DNA of 64,000 bases, taken from the NCBI RefSeq assembly GCF_000004195.4, contig NC_030683.2:78461410-78525409 (forward strand). Reading direction: 5' to 3'. Made by a program: the position numbers and the translations under genes. Source of the DNA: Xenopus tropicalis (taxonomy: Eukaryota; Chordata; Amphibia; Anura; Pipidae). Positions within the stretch are counted from its first letter, which is position 1. Each line of letters begins with the position of its first letter. The notes under the pieces were generated by a model. It did no database searches. It saw nothing but the letters and a program-made list of their open reading frames with translations, and was not told where the DNA came from. Shown piece after piece: positions 1-12,440 of the stretch.

Positions 1-2335
1 TAACCATTACTTTCTGAAAACTACTGTTCTGAAAATTATCATTTCACTGAAAACTGGAGGATGCATCACTGTAGGACGATCACATACTTCTAAATCTGAC
101 TGCAAACTCCATGTTGCGTTCCCAAACGCTCACGAACTGCAATTTTGTTTAAGTACCGCCTACCCCAAGTAGGTGTTAATATTCACACAGATTAAAGCGA
201 TATTTTGCGCATTTAACACTTCATATGTGTTTGTGAATCATGCTTTAGTACTATCTTTATTCTCTAATTAATGCAATGCGATAGAAATAAATAAATTTTT
301 TGGCGCATGCGATATGCGTCTTAACGCATATGAAATGACTTTGACTTTTGACTTAATTATCGCGCACTTTTTAATGCAAAAAAGCATGCGATAAGCATTA
401 TCGACCTTTAGTGAATCGGCCCCATATTGTGCTGTGTAGCTACAACCATTTTAACATGCTACTTCCATATTTATAGGGACAAGTATGTATTGATCTACAG
501 TTAAGCATCATATACATGGATTTCCCAGAGTGAAAGACTGATAGATAAGCAAATATTTTAATATACTAAAACCATATACTGTTTATTAGAAGCATAAAAA
601 GCAATAAACCTTATATAACTGTTACTGCTATATAAAACTCTTATGTATGAGAGATTCTGTTTGAACAAGTAATTGTGTGGTAAAGATAAGCAAGTGTTGG
701 ACCATTTTCCATGGCATTTTGTCCACTGTAGCTCTCTGATTTAGAGTGGCATTTAAGTCTGTAAACCCTTTTGAATTTTCAATATTGCTGCATAAATACA
801 ACCTAAAACATGATCTATTTTCCTAAAGTCCTAAAACTCTCAAAGTTACATATTTCCATGTGGCAAAATTATGTTAACACTAGTTTGCAGTAACTGGTGT
901 GCCCTTTTTGGGCAGCAAAAACCAGGGGCACTTGCATTCGACAGCAGGGCCCTACTGGTTACCTAAGGTAAGTTTAAGCGCAGTTTAACTGGGGCTGTGG
1001 TATAGTGAAGGCTGCCTCCGGTTGGTGTGGGGCTTAATTCAGCCCTGGCAATATATAAGTGCAATCAAATATTTCAGGTAACTGTTCTACAGTCGTGCGC
1101 ATTGGCTTGGATGCATTTTAGCCCATTACTTTTTTACAGGACTTTGACTTTTTGCAGCATGATCCAATTTTTTTATTGAGCTTCTGGTTATGGACTGATA
1201 CTCTGACACTTTAATGCAGAAATTGCAGGTACAATTAAGAATTCATAGAACACTGACATTTGCCATTGCAAATTATGGCTTTAGATCCTTAGACTTTAAC
1301 CTGGGGTTCATTGAAATCTCCTGGAGTATTATACACCTTACTTTTCATGGGACATTGATGGGTGACCATTGCTTGGATGGGCATTTATACATGGTCTGTC
1401 TGGCTGGCATATTTTTGGACTGGCGCATCTTAAGAAATAGTTTTGTGTCATTTTCTATCCAAGCAATCATCAATAAATTTGTAGAAGGCTCATGGCTTTA
1501 ACAAAGAAGGAGCAGTTTTGTCATTAAGATCAGATTTGGATATGAAGACCCTGATCGCTTGCTCTTTAAATAAGGCCTTTCATACTCAACCTTATTATCA
1601 TCTCATAGATTGAAACACCAGACTCTAATTTCCCCTTTAAATTTAAAACTAAGAATTCTAAATCCTTACACATATGTAACATGAATCATTTTCTACAAAT
1701 AAATGAAAAAGTATAATGTTATTTCTATTATCTGATTTGAATCCTTATGTGAAAAACTAGTACCTAGTTATGCAGGAATATAAAAGATTCAAAAGGTTTT
1801 ATAACTTGCACAAATAAAATAAATACAAATAGCATATATTCTTTTATATGAAGTAAAACTGTTCATAATACTGCAATAATCAAAGAATATTACATTATTA
1901 TTTACACTGATTTTTAAGTTAGAAAATTGGCAATGATATAAAATCATGTAAAAAAGCTCAATTATCAACTTGCCTGACTGCTTAATAAATCTGCCCCCTT
2001 GCGAAGATTTCTGATACTGTTCTGCACTAATTCCATCAAGTCTGATAGGTTTGCTATGGTGAAGGTTGTAATGTGTGTCTGAGACAGAAATTTCAAGAGA
2101 TATTTCAAAACTCTCTCTCTCTTTCTTTGTAGTTTATAATCTGTTGCTTACCCTTATGAAAAATGTCCTGCAGAGAACAGCTCTACATATGAATTATCAA
2201 TGTTATATAGGAAATATTTTCTCAAAAAGCTATCACACCTTATTTACTTCACTTTTTAACCTACAGATCAGTCATTTGTATAAACAGAATCTACTAGATA
2301 TACAACTATAGAAACACTAAAAAAATAGCCCTTAC
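1..2335 (-). other. grik4: grik4 intron, 3'-most part in window
   Basis: AT-rich intron sequence downstream of exon 2336-2561. I searched the minus strand for the expected next exon (end of S2, M4) and saw neither a matching peptide nor a plausible acceptor followed by one, so the intron continues off the window. No repeat with clear ends was recognised. Confidence 0.7.
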
Positions 2336-2561
2336 CTACTGGCATGCCAATGCCGTAGCCCTTGGTATCCAGCAGACCACCAACCTGAGTAAGGTTACAG
2401 TTTCGTTGCCGATAATACTCATTCATAGTGGATTCCAGTAGAAAGGCATAGTTAGAGTTCAACACCCTTGCGATTCCCTCCTCTGTGCTCTTGACAAATA
2501 CACTGGGCTGCTTTGAGTGCATGTAATTCCACATTCGCTGATAGGTTTGATAGCGAGAATT
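2336..2561 (-). CDS. grik4: grik4 coding exon (S2 glutamate-binding lobe)
   Basis: 226 nt: 75 codons plus the first base (G) of a split glycine codon. The acceptor ATTCTATTTAG has a short pyrimidine tract; the donor is GTAAGG. The peptide starts [20 protein letters not shown], then [40 protein letters not shown] and [15 protein letters not shown]. The glutamate in LLEST is the residue that contacts the ligand amino group in this family. NLT is a glycosylation sequon. This is the last exon in the window. The following one should start by completing glycine and continue roughly SVFRDEF..., and was not found in 1-2335. The ORF extending past the donor (GKGYFFS...) is intronic read-through. Confidence 0.97.
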
Positions 2562-2769
2562 CTAAATAGAATATATGGAATACAGAGAATTAGCTGTTTT
2601 CTACTTTATAAAGCAACAGGCAATATAAAAATAGTGAGTCCCACTATACATAGCATTTCTACCAATACTTCTAAAAAAGTGTCAAATACAATATTTGCAA
2701 CATTTTAAGTTTCTTGCACACTTCTGCCATACAAATACCATGCAGTACCCTGGAAGTAGGATTTATTGT

Positions 2770-3102
2770 ACAGGTATGGGACGTTTTATCCAGAATGCTC
2801 GAGACCTTGGGTTTTTCCGATAAGGGATCTTTCCGTAATTTGGATTTCCATACCTCAAATTTACTAAAAAAATAATTTAAAGATAAATGAACCCCAATAG
2901 GATTGTTTTGCCTCCAATAAGCATTAATTATATCTGAGTTGGGATCAAGTAAAAGATATTGCTTTATCATTACAGAAAAAAATGTAATTTTTTTTTTTTA
3001 AATATGAATGATTTGATTAAAATGGAGTCCATGGGAGAGGGCCTTTTAGTAATTCCGAGATTTGTGGATAACAGGTTTCCAGATAACAAATTCAATACCT
3101 GT
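2770..3102. mobile_element. palindromic MITE, ACAGGTATGGG family
   Basis: It starts ACAGGTATGGGACG (2770) and ends CAATACCTGTA (3102), forming an inverted end repeat. Near-palindromic inner blocks: ATCCAGAATGCTCGAGACC, TTCCGTAATTTGGATTTCC and TTAAAATGGAGTCCATGGG. Other copies in this window are at 24.84, 25.52, 42.31, 54.42 and 63.31 kb. Confidence 0.85.
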
Positions 3103-3419
3103 ACTGCAAGAAACAATACACTTTCAACATGTAATAGAATTTAAGATAGTGGTGCTCTTTCCCTATCCCTTCCTTAAACAGCATGAAGCTCACTTGCCAG
3201 CACAAGTTATCTCTGTTTGGTTAAATGTCACCCTCTTATTTGCCATCGTGACTATACTATCAGCTTTGGCCTTTGTTTCAAGCAGGCAATATACTTAGGG
3301 AGCATAGTATTTAAATATTATAGGTAAGAAATTCTTTAAACACTGTTCTTAAAATGCATGTTTTTGAAATGGAAAGCCAACAGAATACTAACACAGAGTT
3401 CAGTTGACACTTTAATCGT

Positions 3420-3610
3420 CTATTAACTTTTTCATTCTGTTACTCTAAGGCTTGTAATTTTAACTATCTGGTTGCTAAATTTGAATACCCTAGCAACCAG
3501 GTAGCAGTTTTAAAATCAAAATTCAAGCAAGGGCCTGAAAAGATAAAATTACAGCAATGAAAACAAATGAAACAATAAAAACCCAAATAAAATTTTCCTT
3601 AGCATTGGTC
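3420..3610. repeat. diverged copy of the TATCTGGTTGCTAGG repeat
   Basis: ACTATCTGGTTGCTAAATTT..ACCCTAGCAACCAGGTAG, followed by TTCCTTAGCATTGGTCCTTC. Matches the 9.7-kb copy in order. Confidence 0.65.
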
Positions 3611-5377
3611 CTTCTATTAAATACTAAAATGTATTGTGAATGTAAACATTTGAGCAGTCAGAGATGCTGCAGATGCAATTTCACAGTCACAGCATTTGTT
3701 TGGTGTTAAAAAGGAGGCTACGGGTCTGAACAGTAAGTACCCATAAAGCAAAAAAAGTTTTTTTATCCTAATGTTTTAACGATCATTTACAATATAATGA
3801 AATAGAAGATGCAAAATGAATAACACAATACAATATTAATAAGTATCAATAACATGTTCCAGTGTCTCTTTAAGTACAGTGCAAGCAATAATAGCATCAC
3901 TGGGTATACAGCAATACAGTTGAGGAATATCATATTATACATACATATACCAAACAAGCAATAAATACAAGTAGAATGGATTCAGCTACTTTACATATGG
4001 AAGGATTTCAGCTGCTTGTCAGCTTGTAGTAAATTACATATATAGTAGTGTATTATGTCAGTTGCACGTGCATTTTGAAGTGAATAGGATGCAGTTACGC
4101 TAAAAAACCTTTGGTGTTTTGTCTTTTTGGCATTCTGTGTCAAACTGACCCCTGCACTCGATTCTTTAGGTGCACGTTCACTGCGTCAGTTGACGATGGT
4201 AAGGAATCTCTAGGGTTCCCCATTGTCAGTAGACGCACTGCATGTGATTTGCAAGAGCAGATGGGACAGAAGTAGCACCGCCAAGTGCAATTATGCAACC
4301 GTATATGGAGCATCTTTAGATGCAAGTACTTTTTAATGGCAACAGCTCTTGCAGGTCATAAGTAACCGCTTATGTATTTATTTTTCCTTTCTGAAAGAGA
4401 GCACATACATTGTGCTGTGTAAAAGGTGAGTGGGATGATTTTTACCTATCCATATAATAAACTCTTTTTTTGTGGTTATTTGTTGAAGTGCATAAATCAC
4501 AGTTCACAGAGGGTGTAGTTAATAAAGTACAAATCATTATTGCTCCTTGCAAGGTGGTGGGAGTTTAAATACATAATTCCACTCTCCAGAGTTCCGAGAA
4601 AAGCTTTAAGCACAAGAAGCATTAATGACCCATGTGTACTGTTAAAAGAAATATAATAAACATAGATTGAAAACAAATATTCAGTATCAGCAGAAGTCAT
4701 TAGGCTGACAAAGATTTTTGCAGTCAGTATTGCTCTTTTCAGTAATAATATCCTGGGATATTTATATTGTTAATAACTGTTGGGCATTCTCTTCAATATC
4801 TCTTTATGTTATTTTGATATGTGTTTTGTGCTCTTGATGATTTCGAGATCATATTGCTTCTGTTAGATCGCTGCCCTTTTTCTTCCACCCTGATGTTTCT
4901 GCTTTGGTCTACAGCTTGCCTCCTGTCCATGTCTATGTATCTCTCTACGTGTTATCACTCATAGCTTGCTATTGACTAGGCTTCTGTTTATCTCACGTGT
5001 ACCAGTTCTAGCCTGTCTATGGATTTCTCTTCTGCCTTATCCTTCTACTGCCATGCTACATAATCATTCGTGTTCTGACCTTGCTGCCAACTCCAGTTTG
5101 CTTCCCTGCCCATAACTCTCTAAAGAATTTCAAAGGCTTAATGCTTAAGGCCTTACTGTCATCAGGTTTACAGGAAATGATGACTATCATAACTCTAGCC
5201 TGTTAATTACAAGCAATTATTATGTGGGAATTAAATATAGTTAAGTAGAAAGGTTTAATAGGGTGCAGTTAAGAGAACGTAATATGTGTGTGTATGTGTT
5301 GGGGTTTTAGAACATGACCAAAAGGTTAAAAATAAACCAATTTTTGCAATATACAAATGCAAACATATAGACATTTA

Positions 5378-5709
5378 GGGGCACATTTACAAAAGCACGA
5401 ACGCTCGAGCGTTCATGCGAACGCTGCGATGGTATTTTCGCCGATTTTTTCGGGCGTCCGCACGACTTTTTCGGACAGCGCACGACTTTTTCGGACGTTT
5501 GCACGAAAAAATCGGAAAGGTTTTACCGCTGTTTACAATTGTTCGGTACAAAAATTTTGTGACTTTCGGATCGCCAATACGATATTATCGTGACTAATAC
5601 GATTTTTTCGTAAGCATTTTCGTGATATTTGCGATCTTACGAAATTTTCGTTTCCAATACGATTTTCTCCCATTCGTGATTCAGATTCGTGGATTAGTAA
5701 ATGTGCCCC
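5378..5709. mobile_element. Harbinger-type MITE, 332 bp
   Basis: Perfect 13-bp terminal inverted repeat GGGGCACATTTAC (5378-5390) with its complement at 5697-5709, flanked by TTA on both sides (5375-5377, 5710-5712), the 3-bp target duplication of PIF/Harbinger. The interior is rich in CGAAAA/TTTTCG motifs. Three overlapping ORFs of 60-78 codons here are not genes. Confidence 0.9.
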
Positions 5710-5733
5710 TTAGTGTGCTGTATTAAAGGACAA

Positions 5734-5920
5734 GGAAAGGCTAAGTCACTTGGGGGTGCCAAAATGTTAGGCACCCCCAAGTGACTTTAATCGCTTACCT
5801 TGTACCCCGGGCTGGTGCCCCTGTTAGGAGAAAACAGCACCAGCCCGGGGTACCTGTCGAGAGCGCTTCCTCCTTCCTACTCGCGCTGCTACCAAATGTC
5901 CCGGGCAAACGCATGCGCAG
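5734..5920. mobile_element. hairpin MITE fragment
   Basis: It starts at AAAGGACAAGGAAAGGC. It carries two perfect 16-bp hairpins: GTCACTTGGGGGTGCC (5745-5760) with 5770-5785, and TACCCCGGGCTGGTGC (5803-5818) with 5837-5852. I recall this arrangement as common in Xenopus DNA. The right terminal repeat is missing, so the copy is truncated near 5920. Confidence 0.75.
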
Positions 5921-7534
5921 TAAAGTGAAAAGCCAACTTCTCTGTTAGTGGTGTATTAAACAAACACTCATTGTAAATAGAAGTCCCTTATAAAGGTCAC
6001 TGGCTCTGGCCAAAATGTTAGGCTTTTAAGTAAAGAGAACTTTTTAGCTTCATCAAGACCTGCTGAGTGTTGTAGTTTAGACATATATATATACAGTCCT
6101 TTAGACTAATTCTGCATCTCATCTGCCCGTGTATGAGGAACCCCCGAGGACCCTACCTGATTGAAAATTGGCTAGGTGTCGATTGGGCAGGTCTGACTTT
6201 TTTAGTTGGATCTTTCTGCAATATGACCACCTAAGGCATTTGGCCTAGGGCAAAATGATTGTATTACAGTGACGGAATGGTTGGAGCGAGGACAGCATCA
6301 ATGAGCTGATACAGGCCCTAGGTCCCTTAGGTGCCCATATCACAAAAAGATCCACTTATTTGGAAATCCTGCCAAATGAGCGAAACTTATAATGTATGGC
6401 CACTTTAATTTCCCAGTGATTGCCTATTAATCCTGTCCTAGTTTGGTCAGTATAACATATACATACTTTGTTCATCTATAACCTACCAACTCTCTAACTC
6501 CTATCTGGAGGTTTGATTTGAATTAGAATAAACTTTCTGTCAATCACAATGGAGCCATTCTATTGCAGTTTGGCCTTGTATTTATATATGTTGGTCATTT
6601 TCATTTGTGCACTGGGACCTCACAGTTGCTACTGACTTTTAGAGAAAATCACCCAACTTTCATATTAAGTGTGGATGCTTATTAACCATCAGGACTGCAT
6701 TACTTATTACTACAGAATTAATGGGTAAATGGTAAGTTACACCTTAATTGAGAATTTATTGCTCAAATTCAAGTACAGGTATAAAGTCATTTTGTTTTCA
6801 AGGTCAGATTACTACTTTTTTTTTAGGTGACATTAGGCATGATTGGCACCTAATGCAACATTCTAGCAGGTTTTCTAGCAACTTTATAATGAAACTGTAG
6901 CTGAATATATAGCCATCTAAGAGAAAGACAAATATATTCATGCATGTTATTATGAATAATAATAAACTGCACAAAACATGTTTTATGTTGTAAATAGAGA
7001 ACACTTTTTCTAAATGTAATAGAAAGTCTTCTTTATATAAAGTGAAAGCCTCCAAGACATATGTATTTAGCAAGTACAAAATCACTCATATACCAAACCT
7101 AAAGAAAAAATCTAAATGCAAAGGCACCAAAATCAGACAAGAAAACAATCTACAGAAAAACAGCAAACGTGATTATCTTCACAACTAGAGAAGAATGGTC
7201 AGTACCCAGTACATGTTTTTACAATCTCTATCAAGTATTGAGAACTGAAACGTGACTTTGATAAATATGACCTATTTTCCAGCACACAGGCTTAAATGAA
7301 TTTACCATGCATATTTTTATCCTTTCATAACTTTGATGAATTGAGAGCTAAATGTCCATAGACAAACCAAAGCTACAGTTATTTAGTGGCTTGTTGCATT
7401 TGACATTTTTGCAATCTGTTTTTAGAGAAAAATGCATAAATTGCTAGTTAAAACACACATACAACAAATGAATATGCATGGGGAAAAAAGGAAATTGAAG
7501 CTCCACAAGTATAATTAGGCATGACTTGAGTAGT

Positions 7535-7924
7535 CTAAAGGCCCCCATACACGGGCCGATAGAAGCTGCCGATATCGGTCCCTTGGACCGATTCGGCAGC
7601 TAATCGGCCCGTGTATGGGCAGAAACGAGCGGCCTGGCCGACCGATATCTGGCCTGAAATTGGCCAGATATGGATCGGCCAGGTTAGAAAATCCAGTCGG
7701 ATCGGGGACCGCATCGGCTCGTTGATGCGGTCCCCGAACCGACTGCCCATGGCCGCAAATGTAATCCGATCGTTTGGCCCTGGGGCCAAACGATCGGATT
7801 ATTTTTTTTTAAAGCAATTTGCTACCCGATATCGCCCACCCGTAGGTGGGGATATCGGGTAAAGATCCGCTCGCTTGGCGACATCGCCCAGCTAGCGGAT
7901 CTTATAGTGTATGGGGACCTTTAG
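7535..7924. mobile_element. foldback MITE with serial hairpins, about 390 bp
   Basis: The ends CTAAAGGCCCCCATACAC (7535) and its near complement GTGTATGGGGACCTTTAG (to 7924) form an 18-bp TIR with one mismatch. The interior is a chain of hairpins, for example GGACCGCATC..GATGCGGTCC, AATCCGATCGTTTGGCC..GGCCAAACGATCGGATT, and ACCCGATATC..GATATCGGGT. The CG-rich base composition contrasts with the AT-rich intron. Superfamily not assigned. Confidence 0.85.
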
Positions 7925-8079
7925 CAATAGATTCAAATTCAATTATCTTAAAATTCTTCCAGCCCCCTTTGAGGTACAACATTTGTATAGGACATTTTAC
8001 CGACGTTACAGATGAAAAGATTTCTGTAGCAGCTATTTAATCATAGTTACAAGACAGTGAATAAGTATTCACCCCTAAA

Positions 8080-8223
8080 TCACACCCTAGCAGACCTTTA
8101 AGGTGAGATTTTAGGATTATTAGACAAGCCAGATATCTCCCCAAATCTCACACTAACTTGCCCACCAGACTCTGCTTTGGGGCCCCCTCTGTGGTAGCCA
8201 TACAGTTTGGGAACTACTGCTCT
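8080..8223. repeat. hAT-like right-end fragment
   Basis: GGGGCCCCCTCTGTGGTAGC followed by AGTTTGGGAACTACTG matches the common hAT end (CAGTAGTTCCCAAACT on the other strand). Left end not found. Confidence 0.5.
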
Positions 8224-9349
8224 AAAGATAAAGACAGACTGAGTTCAAGCTGTGATCATTTATAGAATTTGCTGCATTTCTCGGAAAGACTAACAAAGGA
8301 GTTAAATAAAATATTTTTTGTATAGATGGCTGGCAGTAGCAATTAGAAGATAAAGGTAAAAGATAAGGGTTGAGACTTGGGCAGGACAGGGGTGGGTTGT
8401 TTGGGGCACCACAGGTAGGGCCTGGGCAATGTCCATGGCTCTACCAACAGTTAATCCACCCCTGGATTTAGTCACTTTGGAAATCAGAAGATGTTTGTTA
8501 TCTGATTTCTGTGTTCTAGGTGAGTGCATCTGAAGGTCGATTAGATATGTTTCTTTTTTTGTATGAGCAAAAGGGCCCATCTACACCAGAAGTTTTCCGT
8601 TCAAGTCTCCCTGAAAATTAAGTCTCCATATCGCTTTTTTTGTAATAAATATTCTGGTTTCAGTAATTCAGCCATCTTTTTAAGAATATTGATGACAGAC
8701 AGTAAGCCAAAATCAAGTTCAGAGTAGGCTGGCAAATGTATCTTGGAAAACAAATTCTGTATTCTTTCTCTACATTCCTTCCTTCCTGGGTTTTACCAGC
8801 TTCTGCTCGGGGCAGGGGGCATAGTTTTGGAACCATTGCTTTGTGCAATACATTTTATTCATTTTTTTGTGGTTTTAAAATAGTTTTTATGACTGCCCAC
8901 TTATTTTTATTATGTTTGTGAATGTTCTTATTCATCCAGGTCATGTTATATCTGTAGTAATAAGTCAAATCAACTGGATTTGCTGTATTTTTTTAAGACA
9001 TTTCGCCAGTCATCAGCTCCTCTGAAAAACACATTTGAAGACCACATTCTCGACAGAGAAGATGACTGGTTCAAAAGAGGTGTCCATATATGTGAAAACA
9101 GCAAAACCAAGTTTGAATGGTTGGGGTGCTACATTTATTGTGTGCCACATACAATGCTGTTTTGGCACCTCTCCCTTGAAAGTTTAATAACATAGCTTCA
9201 ATCATGCTAATACAATCAACACCTCATCTTCATGAGATCCCTGACCCCATGCTGGTTATGATAAACAGATAATGCTGACTGCACAAGTCATTCTGAATTT
9301 AGAAACCCAGTCCGATATTTTTCAAGAAAAACACAGCAAGTCCAGTTGA

Positions 9350-9575
9350 TGAAAGTGTTTTAAAATATTATGTAATTCTGCCCTGGTAATAGTTCTGTGT
9401 TTGTTTCAGAAAGACTACTTTAGTTTATATAAACGAGCTGCTTTGTATCCATGAGGGCAGCTATTCAAACTTGAAAAAAAGAAAAGGCACAGGTTACATA
9501 GCAGATAACAGATATCCTTTGTAGCATGCAATAGTGTTTTACAATACACGCTTATCTGTTTCTGCTATGTAACCT
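9350..9575. mobile_element. partial copy of the TTAA foldback MITE
   Basis: AAGGCACAGGTTACATAGCA, GATAACAGATATCC and CTTATCTGTTTCTGCTATG match the centre of 49947-50363. The outer arms are degenerate. Confidence 0.75.
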
Positions 9576-9629
9576 ACCTCATTTATCCATATTTCTGTTA
9601 GAAAGGTTACCCACATGACTACACAGAAG

Positions 9630-9985
9630 ATTTGTTTGTGGTTTATTTGTGGGTTTTGTACTATTTTGAGCTCTTCAGCAGCTCTCTGTTTTGGAATTTT
9701 AGTAGCTATCTGGTTGCTACAGTGCAATTTACCCTAGCAACCAAACATCCATTTGAAAGAGAAACTAGGATATGAATTTCCCAGAAGAGAAATATAAGTA
9801 ATAACAATTGTAGCCTCACAGAGTTGCCGGGTGAGTTACCCCCATTTGAAAGCTGGAACAAGTCAGACGAATAAGGCAAATAATTCAAAAACTATAATAA
9901 ATGAAGACCAAATGAAAAGTTGCTAAGCATTGGCCATTTTATAACATATGAAAAGTTAACTTATGAAGCACCCCTTTAATTACTT
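9630..9985. repeat. copy of the TATCTGGTTGCTAGG repeat
   Basis: GAGCTCTTCAGCAGCTCTCT, TAGCTATCTGGTTGCTACAG and TTTACCCTAGCAACCAAACA, ending in GAAGCACCCCTTTAA. Same order as in 28150-28440. Confidence 0.7.
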
Positions 9986-10521
9986 TGACACACTTGTTTG
10001 GTGTAACTGTTCCTTGAAAGACCATCAAACTGAAATCCAAAAGTTTGGTTAGTTCAGGGAAATACCTGTAATGGTATTTTTTAATGAAATTAGATTTTAA
10101 TGGCTTTGGCTGCTATAACATAATAGGAGGGTATTGGAAGAAACATGAAAAATTGTGGTCCGACAGCTAAAAGACAATGGCAATTTAAAAGCCTAAATCT
10201 TTAGACATTGCAATTAATACCTTTATAGAATCCTGGGACATTAAATATTAATAATTATACTTTGCATATTTATACCTTTATCAGACAAATACAAAGGGAA
10301 AGTAAGAAATTAAGGTTTAAAGTGGCCGTTTAAATAGAAATGAAGTGAGCAGATGCGTGTCCTTTTGAAACTAGCTTGGTAAATTGAATGCAAATAGTAG
10401 GCTATGTTATAATTGGCTACATATTTATTTTCATAGCAATCCTAAATGAATGACACTTGCTTCAATTGCACAAGATGAGTTCACAATATGTGCTTCCAAC
10501 CATCTTCAAAAAGACATTTAC

Positions 10522-10687
10522 TTGGAAGAAGGTCATGCTGGAGCCGCCATGAATTGTACCATATTCGATTGTGGTCTGGTCTGCCAGGTCATCCACTGAC
10601 TCAATGGGGACATCCATTCTTTGCACAGTGAGAAATGCAGCAAGATTGGCTGTATACGATGAAATAATTATCAGGGTAAATGCCCAC
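10522..10687 (-). CDS. grik4: grik4 coding exon (M3 channel gate, start of S2)
   Basis: 166 nt: one base completing the split tryptophan (giving V-W-W-AFTL) and 55 codons. The acceptor is TTTCCATACAG, the donor GTAAAT. The peptide starts [20 protein letters not shown], continues [20 protein letters not shown] and ends [24 protein letters not shown] is the M3 gate signature shared by all ionotropic glutamate receptors. [10 protein letters not shown] begins the second half of the binding clamshell, and GGSSMTFF is a ligand-contact loop. I recall the mammalian protein having DQTAIEYG where this one has DQTTIEYG, a single conservative change. The join to [11 protein letters not shown] in exon 2336-2561 is phase 0. 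Confidence 0.97.
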
Positions 10688-12059
10688 CTGTATGGAAAGA
10701 AATGATGTGCCATAAAAATGGTGTATGTAAATAGCATGCTGTGTTCTGTGCTTCCCTGATTTTAGATACAAAATAAATAAAGATATTAATCTTCATAATC
10801 TTCCCTTCACCCTATTAACTCCTAATAGGAAAATAAATCTTGTGCATTCCAAATTGTAACACTTTTAATAACATGCCCCATAGCTACTGATTATTCTAAA
10901 GTATATAAGTCATATATAATAAGGTCATATATAAAGTCCTTCTAAAAATGAAGCAGTTAAGTGAAGGCATCAGGGCCACAACTTTGGGGAACTGAAAAAC
11001 TTGTGCTGAGCTGGGGGAACAGAGTGGAATTCATTTAGTCCTACAGCCTTGAGACAGAGCTGCTGAGCTGATAAAACTGCTAATACAGCTAACAGCTAAA
11101 AATAAGCACTTTCAGCAAGTTAATACTTGGAGGACTTTATATCACCTTTAATACTCACTCACCATTCCTGTAAAGACCCGATTAGTTGATAGAAACCATT
11201 GTGTCCATGCCTAAGAATGTTTTTTTTGCCGTTATCTTCAAAATATGAACTAATTATCAATTTGTCTTAAATACTGAAACCGATAAAGAATATTATTTTC
11301 AATCAAAAAGTTGAACCTGAGCCAATTTGCCTTTGTCCAGTAACAGAACCATAGTGTCTGTCCTTACTTACCTTAGCCTAAGGTGTTTAGGTGGTTTAAT
11401 TACTGTGTAGTTTTATTATTAGAATAACTATAGTCACTGAGATCAAGAGCTCCTACTACTTGGCAGGAAAAATACCAAGGAACAGAAAGAGAACATGTTC
11501 AGGTACTGGACTACAAATACACTGTGTATAGTTTTGAATTATGTATGCATTAGGGTTGAATTAATAGTATTTTACTGGCTTATCAGGGATATTATTTTAG
11601 AGAGAAGGAATTTCCAAAAGTGGTGATTGTCAGGAGTGCCCAATGGCGCTCCTCTCTTCTTCAGAACCGTGTCCATGATGGCGCCACCCATGGCCGAGAC
11701 ATGGGATGTGGTGCCAGCGTGGTGACGTCATTGCCTAGGAATGTGATGTCATTAATCTGTGCTTGTCATTAAAATTCAAAATAAATAGATGCAAAAGACC
11801 CAGGTTCAATGTCCGAATATAGGTCTTTTTATGTAAAGTTCCTGAGTGCATCTTAATTACTACTTTGTTCTATGTTCCTGACATCCTGCTTTGTTCCTGA
11901 CTACATTTATTGCCTCCTACCACGATCCTTTGCCTGAATTTGACTAAGAGACTTGTTTAACCCCTCAGGTACCAAATACTGGATTTTCCAAACTCTGCTT
12001 CCCCCTTGGTCCTGACTTCAACCCCAGTAAAGGCAGTTGGGCATATTAAAAAATAAAAG

Positions 12060-12440
12060 TGGAGATTTGTTGGATTTTACGCTTTATTTTAGTTTAGCTA
12101 GGAAAACTCATAATCATTTTTTTCAGGACAACGTGGGATTTTTAGTTTTTCTAAATGTTTATGTAATGCCACTTCTGTAACAAGATTTAAGGGTCTAAAT
12201 ACCAAAAAAATAAAGAAGTTGATATTTTGCATAATATAAGGATATATATCACTAAAATGTTGTATTTTAAATGAGAAAATACAACTGATTTAAAAATCTG
12301 CATGATTCATGAATGTGCCAATACCAAATACCAACACCACAGAAATCAGCATACTGTATTCCCGATTCCAAGGCCAAAAAATCCTCTAACAGCAGGTTCA
12401 CCCCAGGACACCATATATTTTTGCAATGGGTACATGAGGA
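12060..12440. repeat. lone diverged copy related to the satellite transposon
   Basis: TTTTTTTCAGGACAAC, then TGTAACAAGATTTAAGGGTCT, ACAACTGATTTAAAAATC and CACCCCAGGACACCATATAT follow the same order as the left inner part and first monomer of the 15.66-22.5 kb element (15790-16170). Identity is low but collinear. No terminal repeats were identified. Confidence 0.55.

Larger units (their letters stand above)
2562..10521 (-). other. grik4: grik4 intron (8.0 kb)
   Basis: Intron between the M3 exon and the S2 exon. Recognisable contents: palindromic 'ACAGGTATGGG' MITE (2770-3102), Harbinger-type MITE (5378-5709), hairpin-rich MITE fragment (5734-5920), foldback MITE (7535-7924), hAT end fragment (8080-8223) and two MITE fragments around 9.4-10.0 kb. 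The remaining stretches (about 3.6-5.3 kb, 5.95-7.5 kb, 8.25-9.35 kb) show no gene or repeat that I can name. Confidence 0.8.

Noticed and set aside
1..2335. Downstream grik4 exon (FRDEF.., KRKWWEGG-like segment)
   Set aside because: No matching reverse-strand sequence seen. The 95-codon plus-strand ORF at 1214 has no recognisable features.
5357..5597. Overlapping 60-78 codon ORFs on both strands
   Set aside because: They lie almost wholly in the Harbinger-type MITE and its CGAAAA-rich interior.
5745..5852. Strong GC hairpins as transcription terminators
   Set aside because: They are MITE hairpins in a eukaryotic intron; no gene ends nearby.
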